This document shows positions 44,538-52,940 of a stretch of DNA of 52,940 nt, piece by piece. A program made the position numbers and the translations under genes. How positions within the stretch are numbered: position 1 is the stretch's first letter; every line of letters begins with the position of its first letter. Under the pieces are notes generated by a model. The model worked only from the letters and a program-made list of their open reading frames with translations, was not told where the DNA came from and did not search any database. The DNA is from an uncultured Novosphingobium sp. GTDB taxonomy: Bacteria; Pseudomonadota; Alphaproteobacteria; Sphingomonadales; Sphingomonadaceae. The stretch is taken from assembly GCA_946886075.1 (NCBI GenBank), contig CAMPHR010000019.1, positions 1 to 52,940 on the forward strand, read 5' to 3'.

Positions 44538-44577
44538 GAAAAGCCCACCGGAACACGAATGTTCAGGCGGGCTTTTC
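44538..44577. terminator. Bidirectional terminator between GNAT gene and recA
   Basis: 18-base arms GAAAAGCCCACCGGAACA and TGTTCAGGCGGGCTTTTC with two mismatches around CGAA. There is an A-run on one side and a T-run on the other. It sits 44 bp after the recA stop and 85 bp after the GNAT stop. Confidence 0.85.
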
Positions 44578-44621
44578 ATTATTGAAATCCTAGCGTTTCA
44601 GCCGCAGGCGCCCGCCCCGCC

Positions 44622-45692
44622 TTACTCGCCGTCATCCGGCTCCGGACCGGTCATCATGCCCTCGGCCACTTCCTCGGTCTTGCCGCGGATGGCGCGTTCC
44701 AGACGGTCGGCCATCTCGGGATGTTCCTTGAGGAAAGTCTTGGCATTCTCGCGACCCTGCCCGATGCGAACCGAGTCATAGGAGAACCAGGCGCCCGACT
44801 TTTCAACGATGCCAGCCTTGACGCCAAGGTCGAGGATCTCGCCGATCTTCGAAACGCCTTCGCCATACATGATGTCGAATTCGACCTGCTTGAAAGGTGG
44901 CGCGACCTTGTTCTTCACCACCTTCACGCGCGTCGCATTGCCGACGATATCGTCGCGATCCTTGATCTGGCCGGTGCGGCGAATGTCGAGGCGGACCGAC
45001 GCGTAGAATTTCAGCGCGTTGCCGCCCGTCGTCGTTTCCGGATTGCCGTACATGACGCCGATCTTCATGCGGACCTGGTTGATGAAGATCACCAGGCACT
45101 TGGAGCGTGAGATCGAACCGGTAAGCTTACGCAGCGCCTGGCTCATCAGGCGGGCCTGCAGGCCGACATGGCTGTCGCCCATCTCGCCTTCGATTTCGGC
45201 GCGCGGCACCAGCGCGGCGACCGAGTCCACCACCAGCACGTCGATGGCGTTCGATCGCACCAGCGTATCAACGATCTCCAGCGCCTGTTCGCCAGTATCG
45301 GGCTGCGACACGATCAGTTCGTCAATATCGACGCCCAGCTTCTTGGCATAGACCGGGTCAAGCGCATGTTCCGCGTCGACAAAGGCGGCAACACCGCCCG
45401 TCTTCTGCGCCTCTGCAATGGCGTGCAGCGCCAGCGTCGTCTTGCCCGAGCTTTCCGGGCCATAAATCTCGATGATACGGCCGCGCGGCAAACCACCAAT
45501 GCCGAGTGCGATGTCGAGCCCCAGCGATCCCGTCGAAATCGCCTCGATCTCGATCTTTTCGCGGCTGCCCAGCTTCATCGCCGAGCCTTTGCCAAAGGCG
45601 CGGTCGATCTGGGAAAGGGCCGCTTCCAATGCTTTCTGTCTGTCCATTGTCCCTGTCTTCTTGGAATCGATGAGTGAGAGCATTGCTGTCAT
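44622..45692 (-). CDS. recA: Recombinase RecA
   Basis: 356 residues. Walker [20 protein letters not shown], Walker [17 protein letters not shown]1/L2 loop sequences ([40 protein letters not shown]) and the C-terminal domain are all intact. Catalyses strand exchange and triggers LexA self-cleavage, and so controls both its own gene and the imuA operon. I start at ATG 45692 ([19 protein letters not shown]); an in-frame Met at 45710 is upstream and nearby Mets downstream are possible. Confidence 0.98.
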   Translation of the reverse strand: MTAMLSLIDSKKTGTMDRQKALEAALSQIDRAFGKGSAMKLGSREKIEIEAISTGSLGLDIALGIGGLPRGRIIEIYGPESSGKTTLALHAIAEAQKTGGVAAFVDAEHALDPVYAKKLGVDIDELIVSQPDTGEQALEIVDTLVRSNAIDVLVVDSVAALVPRAEIEGEMGDSHVGLQARLMSQALRKLTGSISRSKCLVIFINQVRMKIGVMYGNPETTTGGNALKFYASVRLDIRRTGQIKDRDDIVGNATRVKVVKNKVAPPFKQVEFDIMYGEGVSKIGEILDLGVKAGIVEKSGAWFSYDSVRIGQGRENAKTFLKEHPEMADRLERAIRGKTEEVAEGMMTGPEPDDGE

Positions 45693-45744
45693 CGGCCTAT
45701 CCCCTGTCAAGCGGAAGCGCCAATTTAAGTGGCGCCTTGGCCAC

Positions 45745-45782
45745 TATGTATCCGCTTTGTTCTCAAAGAACAAGAGGGGAAC
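45745..45782 (-). promoter_or_regulatory. recA promoter with SOS box
   Basis: On the minus strand: SOS box GTTC-CCCTCTT-GTTC (45782-45768) overlaps the -35 TTGTTC (45773-45768), with a 17-bp spacer to the -10 TACATA (45750-45745). LexA bound here would block RNA polymerase at the -35. A further GTTC half-site (45759-45762, plus strand) forms a GTTC-N5-GAAC palindrome with it. Confidence 0.82.
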
Positions 45783-45797
45783 GGAAATTTCCTATTT

Positions 45798-46154
45798 TTA
45801 GGAAGAAAGCACCTTCGTGAGCGCCCGTTCTACCGCGCCGATCGTATAAGGCTTGGCCAAAGTCGGACGCTCTGCATGGCCGGACGGCACGTCATCAGCC
45901 ATGCCGCCTGTCGCGAAAATAAAGGGAATGCCGCTGTCTGCGAGAATATCGGCCACCGGCCAGCTTTTCTCGCCCTGCAGGTTGCAGTCCAGCAAAGCGG
46001 CATCAAAACCACCCTTGCGCGCCTGATCGCACGCTTCGTCCACCGAAACAGCAACCGCGTGCAGGCGGTATCCCAATGTTTCGAGATAATCTTCCAGCAT
46101 CATGCCGATCATTGCTTCATCCTCGACCACCAGGATGGTCTTGCCGTCCGACAT
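45798..46154 (-). CDS. Single-domain response regulator (FATGUY-like)
   Basis: 118 residues, receiver only: acidic cluster E11-D12-E13 (VVEDEAMI), phospho-Asp D56 (ALLDCNLQGEKSW), and Lys 101 (TLAKPYTIGAVERAL). The PFIFATGGMADD stretch is close to the 'FATGUY' signature of alphaproteobacterial stress-signalling receivers. It follows cckA by 80 bp on the same strand and precedes recA, so co-transcription with cckA is possible. Its kinase and output are not known. Confidence 0.85.
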   Translation of the reverse strand: MSDGKTILVVEDEAMIGMMLEDYLETLGYRLHAVAVSVDEACDQARKGGFDAALLDCNLQGEKSWPVADILADSGIPFIFATGGMADDVPSGHAERPTLAKPYTIGAVERALTKVLSS

Positions 46155-46234
46155 GTGCGATCCCCTATTTCGTTACGCTCGCCGTCTTATCATCGGCGCA
46201 CGGACCAGCATAAACGCTTGATCGTTCAAGAAGT

Positions 46235-48673
46235 TCATTCCGCCGATGCGCCCATCGCTAGAGCATCGCGCGCCGCTTCCGCAAGCTGGCTGACGGAAAA
46301 TGGCTTGGGCAGGAAGGCGACATTGGCAAGGTCGATCGACTTGCGCAGCTGCTCCTCGGCATAGCCCGACATGAACAGCACGGGCAGGTCGGGATGGGTA
46401 TGCCGCGCCCGCGCAACCATCGACGGCCCATCCATGTTGGGCATCACCACGTCGGAAATCAGCAGGTCGATCTTCTCCCCGCCCGCCAGCACCTCAAGCC
46501 CCTGTTCGCCGTCGTTGGCGGTCAGCACCTTATAGCCTTGCCGGGACAGTGCGCGTTCAGCGACGGCGCGCACCATGTCCTCGTCCTCGACCACCAGCAC
46601 CGTGCCCGTGCCCCATGTCTCGCTGCGCTTGATCGGCGCCTTGGCAGGCACCGCCTGTTCCATGTCCGCGCCCTGATAAACGGGCAGGTAGATGACGAAG
46701 CTCGCGCCCCGGCCAATTTCGGACTCGGCAAAGATATAGCCGCCCGATTGCTTGACGATGCCATAGACGGTGGACAGGCCCAGCCCCGTGCCCTTGCCCA
46801 ATTCCTTGGTCGTGAAGAAGGGCTCGAAAATCTTGGACAATATGTCCGGCGGAATACCCAGCCCCGTGTCCGACACGCGGAGCGCAGTATAGTCGGCGGC
46901 GGGCAAAATCTCCTGCCGCATGTCACGGACCTTGCCAGCCGGGACCGCATAGGTCTGAATATTGAGCACGCCGCCTTCCGGCATCGCATCGCGCGCGTTG
47001 ACCGCTAGGTTGACGATCACCTGCTCCAGCTGCCCCGGGTCGGCACGCACCGCGCCCAGGTTGCGGCCATGGCTGACTTCCAGCTTCACGCTCTCACCCA
47101 GCAAACGCTTGAGCAGGTTAGAGACGTCGGCAACGATGTCGGGCAGCTGCAGCACCTGCGGCCGCAGCGTCTGCTGCCGTGAAAAGGCGAGCAGCTGGCG
47201 CGTCAGCCCCGCCGCGCGATTGCTGTTCGACTTGATCTGCTGGATATCGTCATAATCGCTGTCGCCCGGCGTATGACGCATCAGCATCAGGTCGCAATGG
47301 CCGATGGTCGCTGTCAGGATATTGTTGAAGTCGTGCGCGACACCGCCCGCCAGCTGGCCGATCGCCTGCATCTTGGTCGCCTGCGCCACCTGCCGCTTGA
47401 GCTTGCTTTCCTCGCTATTGTCCTTGAGGCTGAGCAGCACCGCCGCCTCGCCAAGCCCCCGCACGCCCGCCAGGCTCAGCGCCGTCGGCTCCTCCGGCTC
47501 GTTGCGCAGCCTGATGGCGATGTCGCCGGACATTTGCGGCCCCACGGCGAAGCGGCGCACCGCGTCCGCAACCGCCGCCTGGTCCTCCCGCACGACCAGA
47601 TCGCCCGGATAGCTCGGCTTTTCGCTGCGCTTCAGCCCCACAGCGCGGGAAAAGGCGCCATTCAGGAACAGGATGCGCCCATCGCGATCGGCCATGGCAA
47701 GGCCAAAGGGCAGCAGCGACAGCAGCGTTTCGATATAGGAAAGCGCCGACGTGCCGCCCGCGCTGCCCGCAGGCTCGTCGATCAACAGCAACAGCATCGG
47801 GCCATCCTGACCGCCGCCTTGCCCCCCGCCTTGAACGCCTCCAGGCTGCGTCGTCCGGCGCAAGGGCACCTGCAACAGCCGCAACGGCAATCCGCCCGAT
47901 TCTTCCCGCGCCAGGAACAGCCGCCCCTTGTCATCCACCCGCATATGGGCCGCAAAGTCGCGGCCGGTGATATTGGCGTCGATCCGTCCCGCCGCGCGCA
48001 GCAGGAAAGCGCCGTTGGCTGACCGGATGCGCCCTTCCCCGCCGATCATGACCGCCATGATCCCGGCTTCACCCATTTGTCGCCCGGCGTCTCCGGTCAG
48101 CAGGCGATGCACATCGTCCAGCGCATTGGGCTGCCGCACCGGTGTAAAGCGCCACAGCAGATAATCTTCCGACCGGCCGGTCCGGCACAGGTCGACATCC
48201 AGCCGCAGCGCGCCCTGCGCCATGCCCTCCACCCGCGCTTCGCCATCGCGCCACGCCGCACGCGCGGTGTTGGCCAGGCTCTCGGCCAGCCCGGTGTCGG
48301 CGGTGATATTGGGCGGCGTCGGAAATCCCGGAAACCATTCGCCGAACAAGTCGCTCGCGCAAACGAGCCGTCCCGCACGATCCGTGACCGCGATCGCCAT
48401 GTTCGACGCATCAGCCGCGGCCCGCGCGACCGTCCAATCCGGCACCGCATCCAGATCGGCGGCTTCTTCGGGGAAAAGGCGGCGATACCAGCTGAGCAGC
48501 ACGGCGGCGGCGAGGATCATCGCGCCGAACCCGGCGCCGATTGCGGCATTACCGCTCGCCAGGATGACGAGAATAGCCGACAGCAGCGCAGCAAGTATCA
48601 ACAGCGGCAGGGCCAATCGCGACGGGCGCTCGCCCGTCCACGCTTCCCCATCCCTTATGATACGCGAGGCCAT
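46235..48673 (-). CDS. cckA: Hybrid sensor histidine kinase CckA
   Basis: About 812 residues: two N-terminal membrane helices ([20 protein letters not shown] and [20 protein letters not shown]), PAS domains ([40 protein letters not shown]), the HisKA box [20 protein letters not shown], an HATPase ([38 protein letters not shown]) and a C-terminal receiver ([26 protein letters not shown]). This order is that of CckA, which feeds the ChpT-CtrA relay. ATG 48673 has AAGG eight bases upstream; the frame extends to 48712. Confidence 0.93.
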   Translation of the reverse strand: MASRIIRDGEAWTGERPSRLALPLLILAALLSAILVILASGNAAIGAGFGAMILAAAVLLSWYRRLFPEEAADLDAVPDWTVARAAADASNMAIAVTDRAGRLVCASDLFGEWFPGFPTPPNITADTGLAESLANTARAAWRDGEARVEGMAQGALRLDVDLCRTGRSEDYLLWRFTPVRQPNALDDVHRLLTGDAGRQMGEAGIMAVMIGGEGRIRSANGAFLLRAAGRIDANITGRDFAAHMRVDDKGRLFLAREESGGLPLRLLQVPLRRTTQPGGVQGGGQGGGQDGPMLLLLIDEPAGSAGGTSALSYIETLLSLLPFGLAMADRDGRILFLNGAFSRAVGLKRSEKPSYPGDLVVREDQAAVADAVRRFAVGPQMSGDIAIRLRNEPEEPTALSLAGVRGLGEAAVLLSLKDNSEESKLKRQVAQATKMQAIGQLAGGVAHDFNNILTATIGHCDLMLMRHTPGDSDYDDIQQIKSNSNRAAGLTRQLLAFSRQQTLRPQVLQLPDIVADVSNLLKRLLGESVKLEVSHGRNLGAVRADPGQLEQVIVNLAVNARDAMPEGGVLNIQTYAVPAGKVRDMRQEILPAADYTALRVSDTGLGIPPDILSKIFEPFFTTKELGKGTGLGLSTVYGIVKQSGGYIFAESEIGRGASFVIYLPVYQGADMEQAVPAKAPIKRSETWGTGTVLVVEDEDMVRAVAERALSRQGYKVLTANDGEQGLEVLAGGEKIDLLISDVVMPNMDGPSMVARARHTHPDLPVLFMSGYAEEQLRKSIDLANVAFLPKPFSVSQLAEAARDALAMGASAE

Positions 48674-48718
48674 CGGTCGGCCTTCCCCCTGAAAACGCCT
48701 GGACACTTGCACCCGGCG

Positions 48719-49330
48719 TCAGACGCGGGCGACTTCTTCCAATGCGCTGCTTTCGGGTGCCTTGCCAATCCTCAATTTACGCGCATGCCATTTGCGGCCC
48801 ATCCGGTGGCGCCAGATCCAGTCGGCCAGAAAGTAGCCGACGACCGCAAAGGCGATGGAAATCAGCGCCAGCCCGAACAGCATGGCGGGCGCCGCTTCGG
48901 AAAAGAGCCAGGCGCACCATTCGCGGATCGACGCATGCTTGTCGACCAGTGCCATGAATCCCGACGCATCGGCGGTCCGTCCCAGCAGCCAGTTGCCGAT
49001 ATAGACCGACGCCATCAGGAACAGCGGCGTCGTGGCGGGATTGGACAGGAATGTCATGGCCGCCGCGATCGGGATATTGGCCCGAAACGGCAGCGCCAGC
49101 AGCGCCGCGCCCGCAATCTGCACGCCGGGGATCAGCAGGAAGATGCCCACGAGCAAGCCCAGCGCAACGCCGCGCGGCACCGACCGCCGGGTAAAGCGCC
49201 ACAGCGAGGGTTCCAGTACCCGGTGCGCGACCGGCGCGATGAAGCGGTTATCCTCCAGCGATTCCCGGGTCGGCGCATTGGCGTGCCACCAGCGGGCCAG
49301 GCGGCCCATGCTCGCCTTGGGGCCCATCAA
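48719..49330 (-). CDS. DUF2062 membrane protein
   Basis: 203 residues. The DUF2062 pattern is seen: [56 protein letters not shown] (read in parts), then two more membrane helices ([28 protein letters not shown]) and a basic tail. Function unknown. Its first ATG (49330) overlaps the smpB stop as ATGA; a second ATG follows at 49327. Probably co-transcribed with smpB. Confidence 0.85.
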   Translation of the reverse strand: MMGPKASMGRLARWWHANAPTRESLEDNRFIAPVAHRVLEPSLWRFTRRSVPRGVALGLLVGIFLLIPGVQIAGAALLALPFRANIPIAAAMTFLSNPATTPLFLMASVYIGNWLLGRTADASGFMALVDKHASIREWCAWLFSEAAPAMLFGLALISIAFAVVGYFLADWIWRHRMGRKWHARKLRIGKAPESSALEEVARV

Positions 49331-49809
49331 CGATGGTCCTTCATGATGCGCTGCTGATCACGCTTCCAATCGCGTTCCTTGATGGTCTCGCGCTTGTCGT
49401 GAGTCTTCTTGCCCTTCGCCAGCGCCAGCTCAACCTTGGCCTTGCCCCGACTGTTGAAATAGACGCTCAGGGGCACAAGCGTCATCCCCTTGCGCTCGAC
49501 CGCGCCATGCATGCGCGCAATCTCGCGCTCGTGAAGCAACAGCTTGCGAGGGCGCTTGGGCTCATGATTATAGCGGTTGCCATGGCTGAATTCGGGGATG
49601 TTGCTGTTGACCAGCCACACCTGATCGCCCTTCACCTCGGCATAGCTCTCCGCAATGTTGCCCTCACCGAAACGGAGCGACTTCACCTCCGTGCCCTGCA
49701 GCGCGATGCCTGCTTCGAACACGTCCTCCAGGAAATATTCAAAGCGCGCGCGCCGGTTCTCGGCGACGATCTTCTTCTTGTCGAACAGTTCGGGACGGGG
49801 GCGGGCCAT
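49327..49809 (-). CDS. smpB: SsrA-binding protein SmpB
   Basis: 160 residues, family length. Motifs: [38 protein letters not shown]..-type strand [20 protein letters not shown] and the basic C-terminal tail [20 protein letters not shown] that enters the ribosomal A site. It delivers tmRNA to stalled ribosomes. The tmRNA gene itself is not in this window. Confidence 0.96.
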   Translation of the reverse strand: MARPRPELFDKKKIVAENRRARFEYFLEDVFEAGIALQGTEVKSLRFGEGNIAESYAEVKGDQVWLVNSNIPEFSHGNRYNHEPKRPRKLLLHEREIARMHGAVERKGMTLVPLSVYFNSRGKAKVELALAKGKKTHDKRETIKERDWKRDQQRIMKDHR

Positions 49810-49855
49810 GGCTCTCTTAACTAACTCACTTCACCATATAGGGCCGCAGCCCCTT

Positions 49856-50734
49856 TCAGACGAGACCCGCAATTTCCAAAGCGCGATCGACGGCGGCTCG
49901 ACTCGGTTCCGAAGGCCAGGTGATCGGCAGGCGAAGCTCGCCGGGCATATCCGGCCGCACCCGGTTGAGCGCATATTTGACTGGCCCAGGTGAAGAATCG
50001 CTGAACAGCGCGTCATGCAGCGGATAGAGCCGGTCCTGCAGCGCCAGCGCGCCCGCCCAATCACCCGACGCGCAAGCCGCCTGAAACTGCGCGCACAGGC
50101 GCGGCGCGACATTGGCCGTGACGGAGATGCATCCCCTGCCCCCCATGGCGTTGAATCCCAGCGCGGTTTCGTCATTGCCGGACAGCTGGCAGAAATCGTC
50201 GCGGCAGGCGAGGCGCTGCGCGGTGACCCGCCCCAGATTCCCGGTAGCGTCCTTGATACCGACGATCGTCTGATATTCCTCCGACAGGCGGTGGATGACC
50301 GGTACGCCGATGTCGGTGATAGTCCGGCTCGGCACATTATAGAGGACGATCGGCAGCTGGCAGCGCTCGGCCAGATAGGCGAAATGCTGATAGACGCCGT
50401 CCTGGTTGGGCTTGTTATAATAAGGCGCAACTACCAGCGCGGCGTCGGCGCCAGCGGCCTGGGCCGCGAACATATGCTCCAAAGCGATTCGCGTGTCATT
50501 GGACCCGCAGCCCGCGATCACCGGCACTCGGCCCGCGGCCTGATCGACGCAGATGGCGACGACGCGATTATGCTCCTCGACCGTCATGGTCGCGCTTTCG
50601 CCGGTGGTGCCGCACGGCACGAGCGCGCTGCTTCCCTCCTCAATCTGCCAGTCCACGAGCGCGCGAAAAGCCGCCTCGTCCACGCCTCCATCACGGAAAG
50701 GGGTGATCAGTGCCGGAATCGACCCGGAAAACAT
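49856..50734 (-). CDS. dapA: 4-hydroxy-tetrahydrodipicolinate synthase
   Basis: 292 residues. MFSGSIPALITPFRDGGVDE, the GTTGESATM phosphate-binding-like loop, the Tyr in VLYNVPSRT and the Schiff-base Lys in VGIKDATGNLGRV are all present. It condenses pyruvate with aspartate semialdehyde, the first step toward lysine and diaminopimelate for the cell wall. ATG 50734 has AAGGAG seven bases upstream. Divergent from the lytic transglycosylase gene. Confidence 0.96.
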   Translation of the reverse strand: MFSGSIPALITPFRDGGVDEAAFRALVDWQIEEGSSALVPCGTTGESATMTVEEHNRVVAICVDQAAGRVPVIAGCGSNDTRIALEHMFAAQAAGADAALVVAPYYNKPNQDGVYQHFAYLAERCQLPIVLYNVPSRTITDIGVPVIHRLSEEYQTIVGIKDATGNLGRVTAQRLACRDDFCQLSGNDETALGFNAMGGRGCISVTANVAPRLCAQFQAACASGDWAGALALQDRLYPLHDALFSDSSPGPVKYALNRVRPDMPGELRLPITWPSEPSRAAVDRALEIAGLV

Positions 50735-50837
50735 CAACAAACTCCTTCAATTCACCGGCATTCCGGGGCACACTGTCGAGTGTGGGCGTCGGGGCGCTAT
50801 AGCGCGTCATTCAGGGCCTGATAAGGATGGAATTGCG

Positions 50838-52922
50838 ATGATGTCCAGTAGGCTGTCACCTCGCCGCCCCGAAACAGCAATGGTCCGCATGCCCTTGATC
50901 GCTCTTCTTCTTTTTACCGCCGGCGCCAGCGCCCAGACAGAAACCCCCGCTGCATTGCCCTATCCTACGGGTGCAGTGGTCCAGCAACTGCCCACCCAGA
51001 CTCAGCCGTCGCCCTCGCCCTGGAATCAGGTCAGCAGCCGAATCGGCGTGGCCTCGGATCCGTCCGTCTCCGGCACGATCAGCCAGTGGCGCGCGCTGCA
51101 GCAGAGTGATGGCCTGGGCTTTTCCACTTATGCGAGCTTCATCCTCGCCAACCCCGGCTGGCCGGGGGAGGATCGGATGCGTCGCCTTGCAGAAACCAGC
51201 ATCAATCCCAACAGCTATGACCCGCGGCAGGTAACCGCCTTCTTCGCCCGCTTCCCGGCGCGCACCGCCACGGGGCATTCGCGTAATGCCTTGGCACTGA
51301 TGCAGATGGGCCGCGCGGCTGAAGCTCGCATCGCCGCGCGCAGCGCCTGGATCGGCGGCTCGCTTTCGCCGGACGATGAAGCGCGGCTGCTGTCAATGTT
51401 CGGTTCGGGTTGGACCAGCGCAGAACATGACCAGCGCGCCGACATGCTGCTGTGGGGCAATGACATCGCCGGGGCGCAGCGGATGCTCGCCTATGTCACG
51501 ACTTCGCGACGGCCGGTCTATGAAGCGCGCATCGCGTTCCGCCGCAAAGCCCCCGACGCGGCGATGCGGATGCAGGCGGCGGAATCCATCGGTGTTTCCG
51601 ACGCAGGCTTCGTCGCTGACAAGGCGACATGGCTGATCAACACCGGCAACTGGATCGCGGCGCGGCAATATCTCGCCAACCGTCCGCAGCTGACCTTCCG
51701 CCCCGGCAATGCCGAAAAATGGTATGAGACCTTGCTGGGTCAGGCGCGCGCCGCCGCGAACGACAGCCAGTGGAGCTTCGCCTACGGCATCGCCAGCAAG
51801 ATCGACGATGCCTATGCGCCCGGCACCGACGTTTCCGGCCGCCCGATCGGCGAGCGTGACGACTATACCAGCCTCGCCTGGCTGGCGGGATCGACCGCAT
51901 ATTACAACCTCAACCGCCCATCCGACGCAGCGGTGATGTTCCGCCGCTACGCCACCGCCGCCAAGTCGCCCCAGACCCAGTCGAAGGGCTATTATTGGGC
52001 CGGACGTGCGGCGCTGGCGGCTGGGGACACGGCGACGGCCAACAGCTATTTCGCGCAGGCGTCGGTCTTCCCCGATCAGTTTTACGGCCAGCTCGCCCTT
52101 GAGCGGGTCGGAAAGCCGATACCCGCCCCTGCCGCCGTCGAACGGCCGGTGGAAATCTCCGCCGCTGATCGCACCGCCTTCGCCAACCGCTCGGTCGTCC
52201 GCGCGGTCAAGGCGCTCGGGCAGATGGGCTATTGGGAGGATCAGAGCAAATTCGCTCGCGCCATCGCCAACAATGCCGACAGCGACAGCGACCATTATCT
52301 CGCGGCCGAACTCGCCAAGAGCATCGGCAGGCCCGACATGGGCGTGATGGTCGGCCGCCGCGCCGTGTCGAGCGGCCTTACCGGCTATGGCGAAAGCGCC
52401 TTCCCCCGCGTTCCCGTGCCGCCCACCGCGCAATCCAACTGGACGATGGTCCACGCCATCGCCCGGCAGGAAAGCCAGTTCGACCGCCAGATCGTCAGCC
52501 ATGCGGGCGCGCGCGGCCTGATGCAGCTGATGCCCGGCACCGCGCGCGAGCAGGCGGGCAAGCTCGGCCTCGGCTACAATCCCAGCTCGCTCAACGAGCC
52601 CAGCTACAATATCATGCTCGGCTCGTCTTATTTCGAGCGGATGCTCAGCTATTATGGCGGCAGCTATCCGCTGGCGGTCGCAGCCTATAATGCCGGGCCG
52701 GGCAATGTGAACCGCTGGATCTCCGCCAATGGCGACCCCCGCCTGCCGGGCGCCGACATGCTGCGCTGGATCGAGCAGATCCCGATCTTCGAAACGCGCA
52801 ACTATGTGCAACGCGTCCTGGAAAACGCCGTCGTCTACGAGGCCATGAACCCCGAGCGCGCCCGCTTCCGTGGCTCGAATACGCCACTCTCCAAATATCT
52901 GGGCAAGCAAACGCCCGGCTAA
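50838..52922 (+). CDS. Soluble lytic murein transglycosylase (Slt70-like)
   Basis: 694 residues. N-terminal secretion signal (RMPLIALLLFTAGASA), a Pro/Thr-rich linker, a long alpha-superhelical region (DGLGFSTYASFILANPGWPG; RAALAAGDTATANSYFAQAS) and a C-terminal SLT domain with the catalytic Glu in AIARQESQFD, then AGARGLMQLMPGTA and AVAAYNAGPGNVNRW. It cleaves peptidoglycan glycan strands in the periplasm. ATG 50838 has AAGGA ten bases upstream; the in-frame region before it belongs to the intergenic region and the dapA antisense. The last 18 bp of the window hold nothing else. Confidence 0.93.
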   Translation: MMSSRLSPRRPETAMVRMPLIALLLFTAGASAQTETPAALPYPTGAVVQQLPTQTQPSPSPWNQVSSRIGVASDPSVSGTISQWRALQQSDGLGFSTYASFILANPGWPGEDRMRRLAETSINPNSYDPRQVTAFFARFPARTATGHSRNALALMQMGRAAEARIAARSAWIGGSLSPDDEARLLSMFGSGWTSAEHDQRADMLLWGNDIAGAQRMLAYVTTSRRPVYEARIAFRRKAPDAAMRMQAAESIGVSDAGFVADKATWLINTGNWIAARQYLANRPQLTFRPGNAEKWYETLLGQARAAANDSQWSFAYGIASKIDDAYAPGTDVSGRPIGERDDYTSLAWLAGSTAYYNLNRPSDAAVMFRRYATAAKSPQTQSKGYYWAGRAALAAGDTATANSYFAQASVFPDQFYGQLALERVGKPIPAPAAVERPVEISAADRTAFANRSVVRAVKALGQMGYWEDQSKFARAIANNADSDSDHYLAAELAKSIGRPDMGVMVGRRAVSSGLTGYGESAFPRVPVPPTAQSNWTMVHAIARQESQFDRQIVSHAGARGLMQLMPGTAREQAGKLGLGYNPSSLNEPSYNIMLGSSYFERMLSYYGGSYPLAVAAYNAGPGNVNRWISANGDPRLPGADMLRWIEQIPIFETRNYVQRVLENAVVYEAMNPERARFRGSNTPLSKYLGKQTPG

Positions 52923-52940
52923 CCTAAGCAGAGGCGCGGA

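Noticed and set aside
51393..52910. Long minus-strand frame opposite the lytic transglycosylase gene
   Set aside because: The SLT domain on the plus strand is unmistakable; the minus frame shows no domain.
1..52940. CRISPR array or insertion sequence
   Set aside because: No regularly spaced repeats and no transposase-like protein seen on either strand.

Overview
The window looks like chromosome of a high-GC sphingomonad (Sphingobium/Sphingomonas-type alphaproteobacterium). Supporting signs are a TonB-dependent receptor with a glycine-rich loop, CckA, an imuA-imuB-dnaE2 mutagenesis cassette, two alphaproteobacterial SOS boxes (GTTC-N7-GTTC), a TamA/TamB pair, and a repeat of the 'CCGTTCGGGCTGAGCTTGTCGA' type that I recall from sphingomonads. 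All names come from reading the sequence; no database search was run.

Left core (1-12,434): a truncated TonB receptor, a lone CheB-like receiver, a membrane PAS-GGDEF-EAL-PilZ c-di-GMP protein, dnaN, a secreted protein, rlmN, an MgtC-like protein, a histidine phosphatase overlapping nnrD, creD, a SAM methyltransferase and a DUF2200 gene.

Genomic island (12,452-28,663): a 16.2-kb integrative mobilizable element inserted in the 3' end of tRNA-Glu(UUC). It is bounded by a perfect 17-bp direct repeat. From left to right it carries a DUF3037 + HipA-like kinase pair, a MOBV relaxase with a candidate oriT, a KfrA-like repressor with a 24-bp palindromic operator, a DEDDh exonuclease - unknown protein - PolB-type exonuclease operon ending in a terminator, a complete type I restriction-modification locus (hsdR-hsdM-hsdS), a frameshifted and truncated DUF3644 gene, and a large tyrosine recombinase. 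No type IV secretion or replication gene is visible, so transfer would need a helper. The tRNA's probable native terminator is stranded at the far (left) end of the island. The integrase lies directly downstream of the tRNA in the same direction, so tRNA read-through may drive integrase only while the element is integrated.

Right core (28,664-52,940): tRNA-Glu with its promoter, recJ, divergent tamA-tamB, a GFA-family protein, a REP-like inverted pair, the SOS mutagenesis operon imuA-imuB-dnaE2 (SOS box at imuA), a GNAT protein, recA (SOS box over its -35), a single-domain response regulator, cckA, DUF2062-smpB (overlapping), dapA and a soluble lytic transglycosylase. DNA repair is a theme: dnaN, recJ, recA and the ImuA/ImuB/DnaE2 mutasome (which docks on the DnaN clamp) are all in this window.
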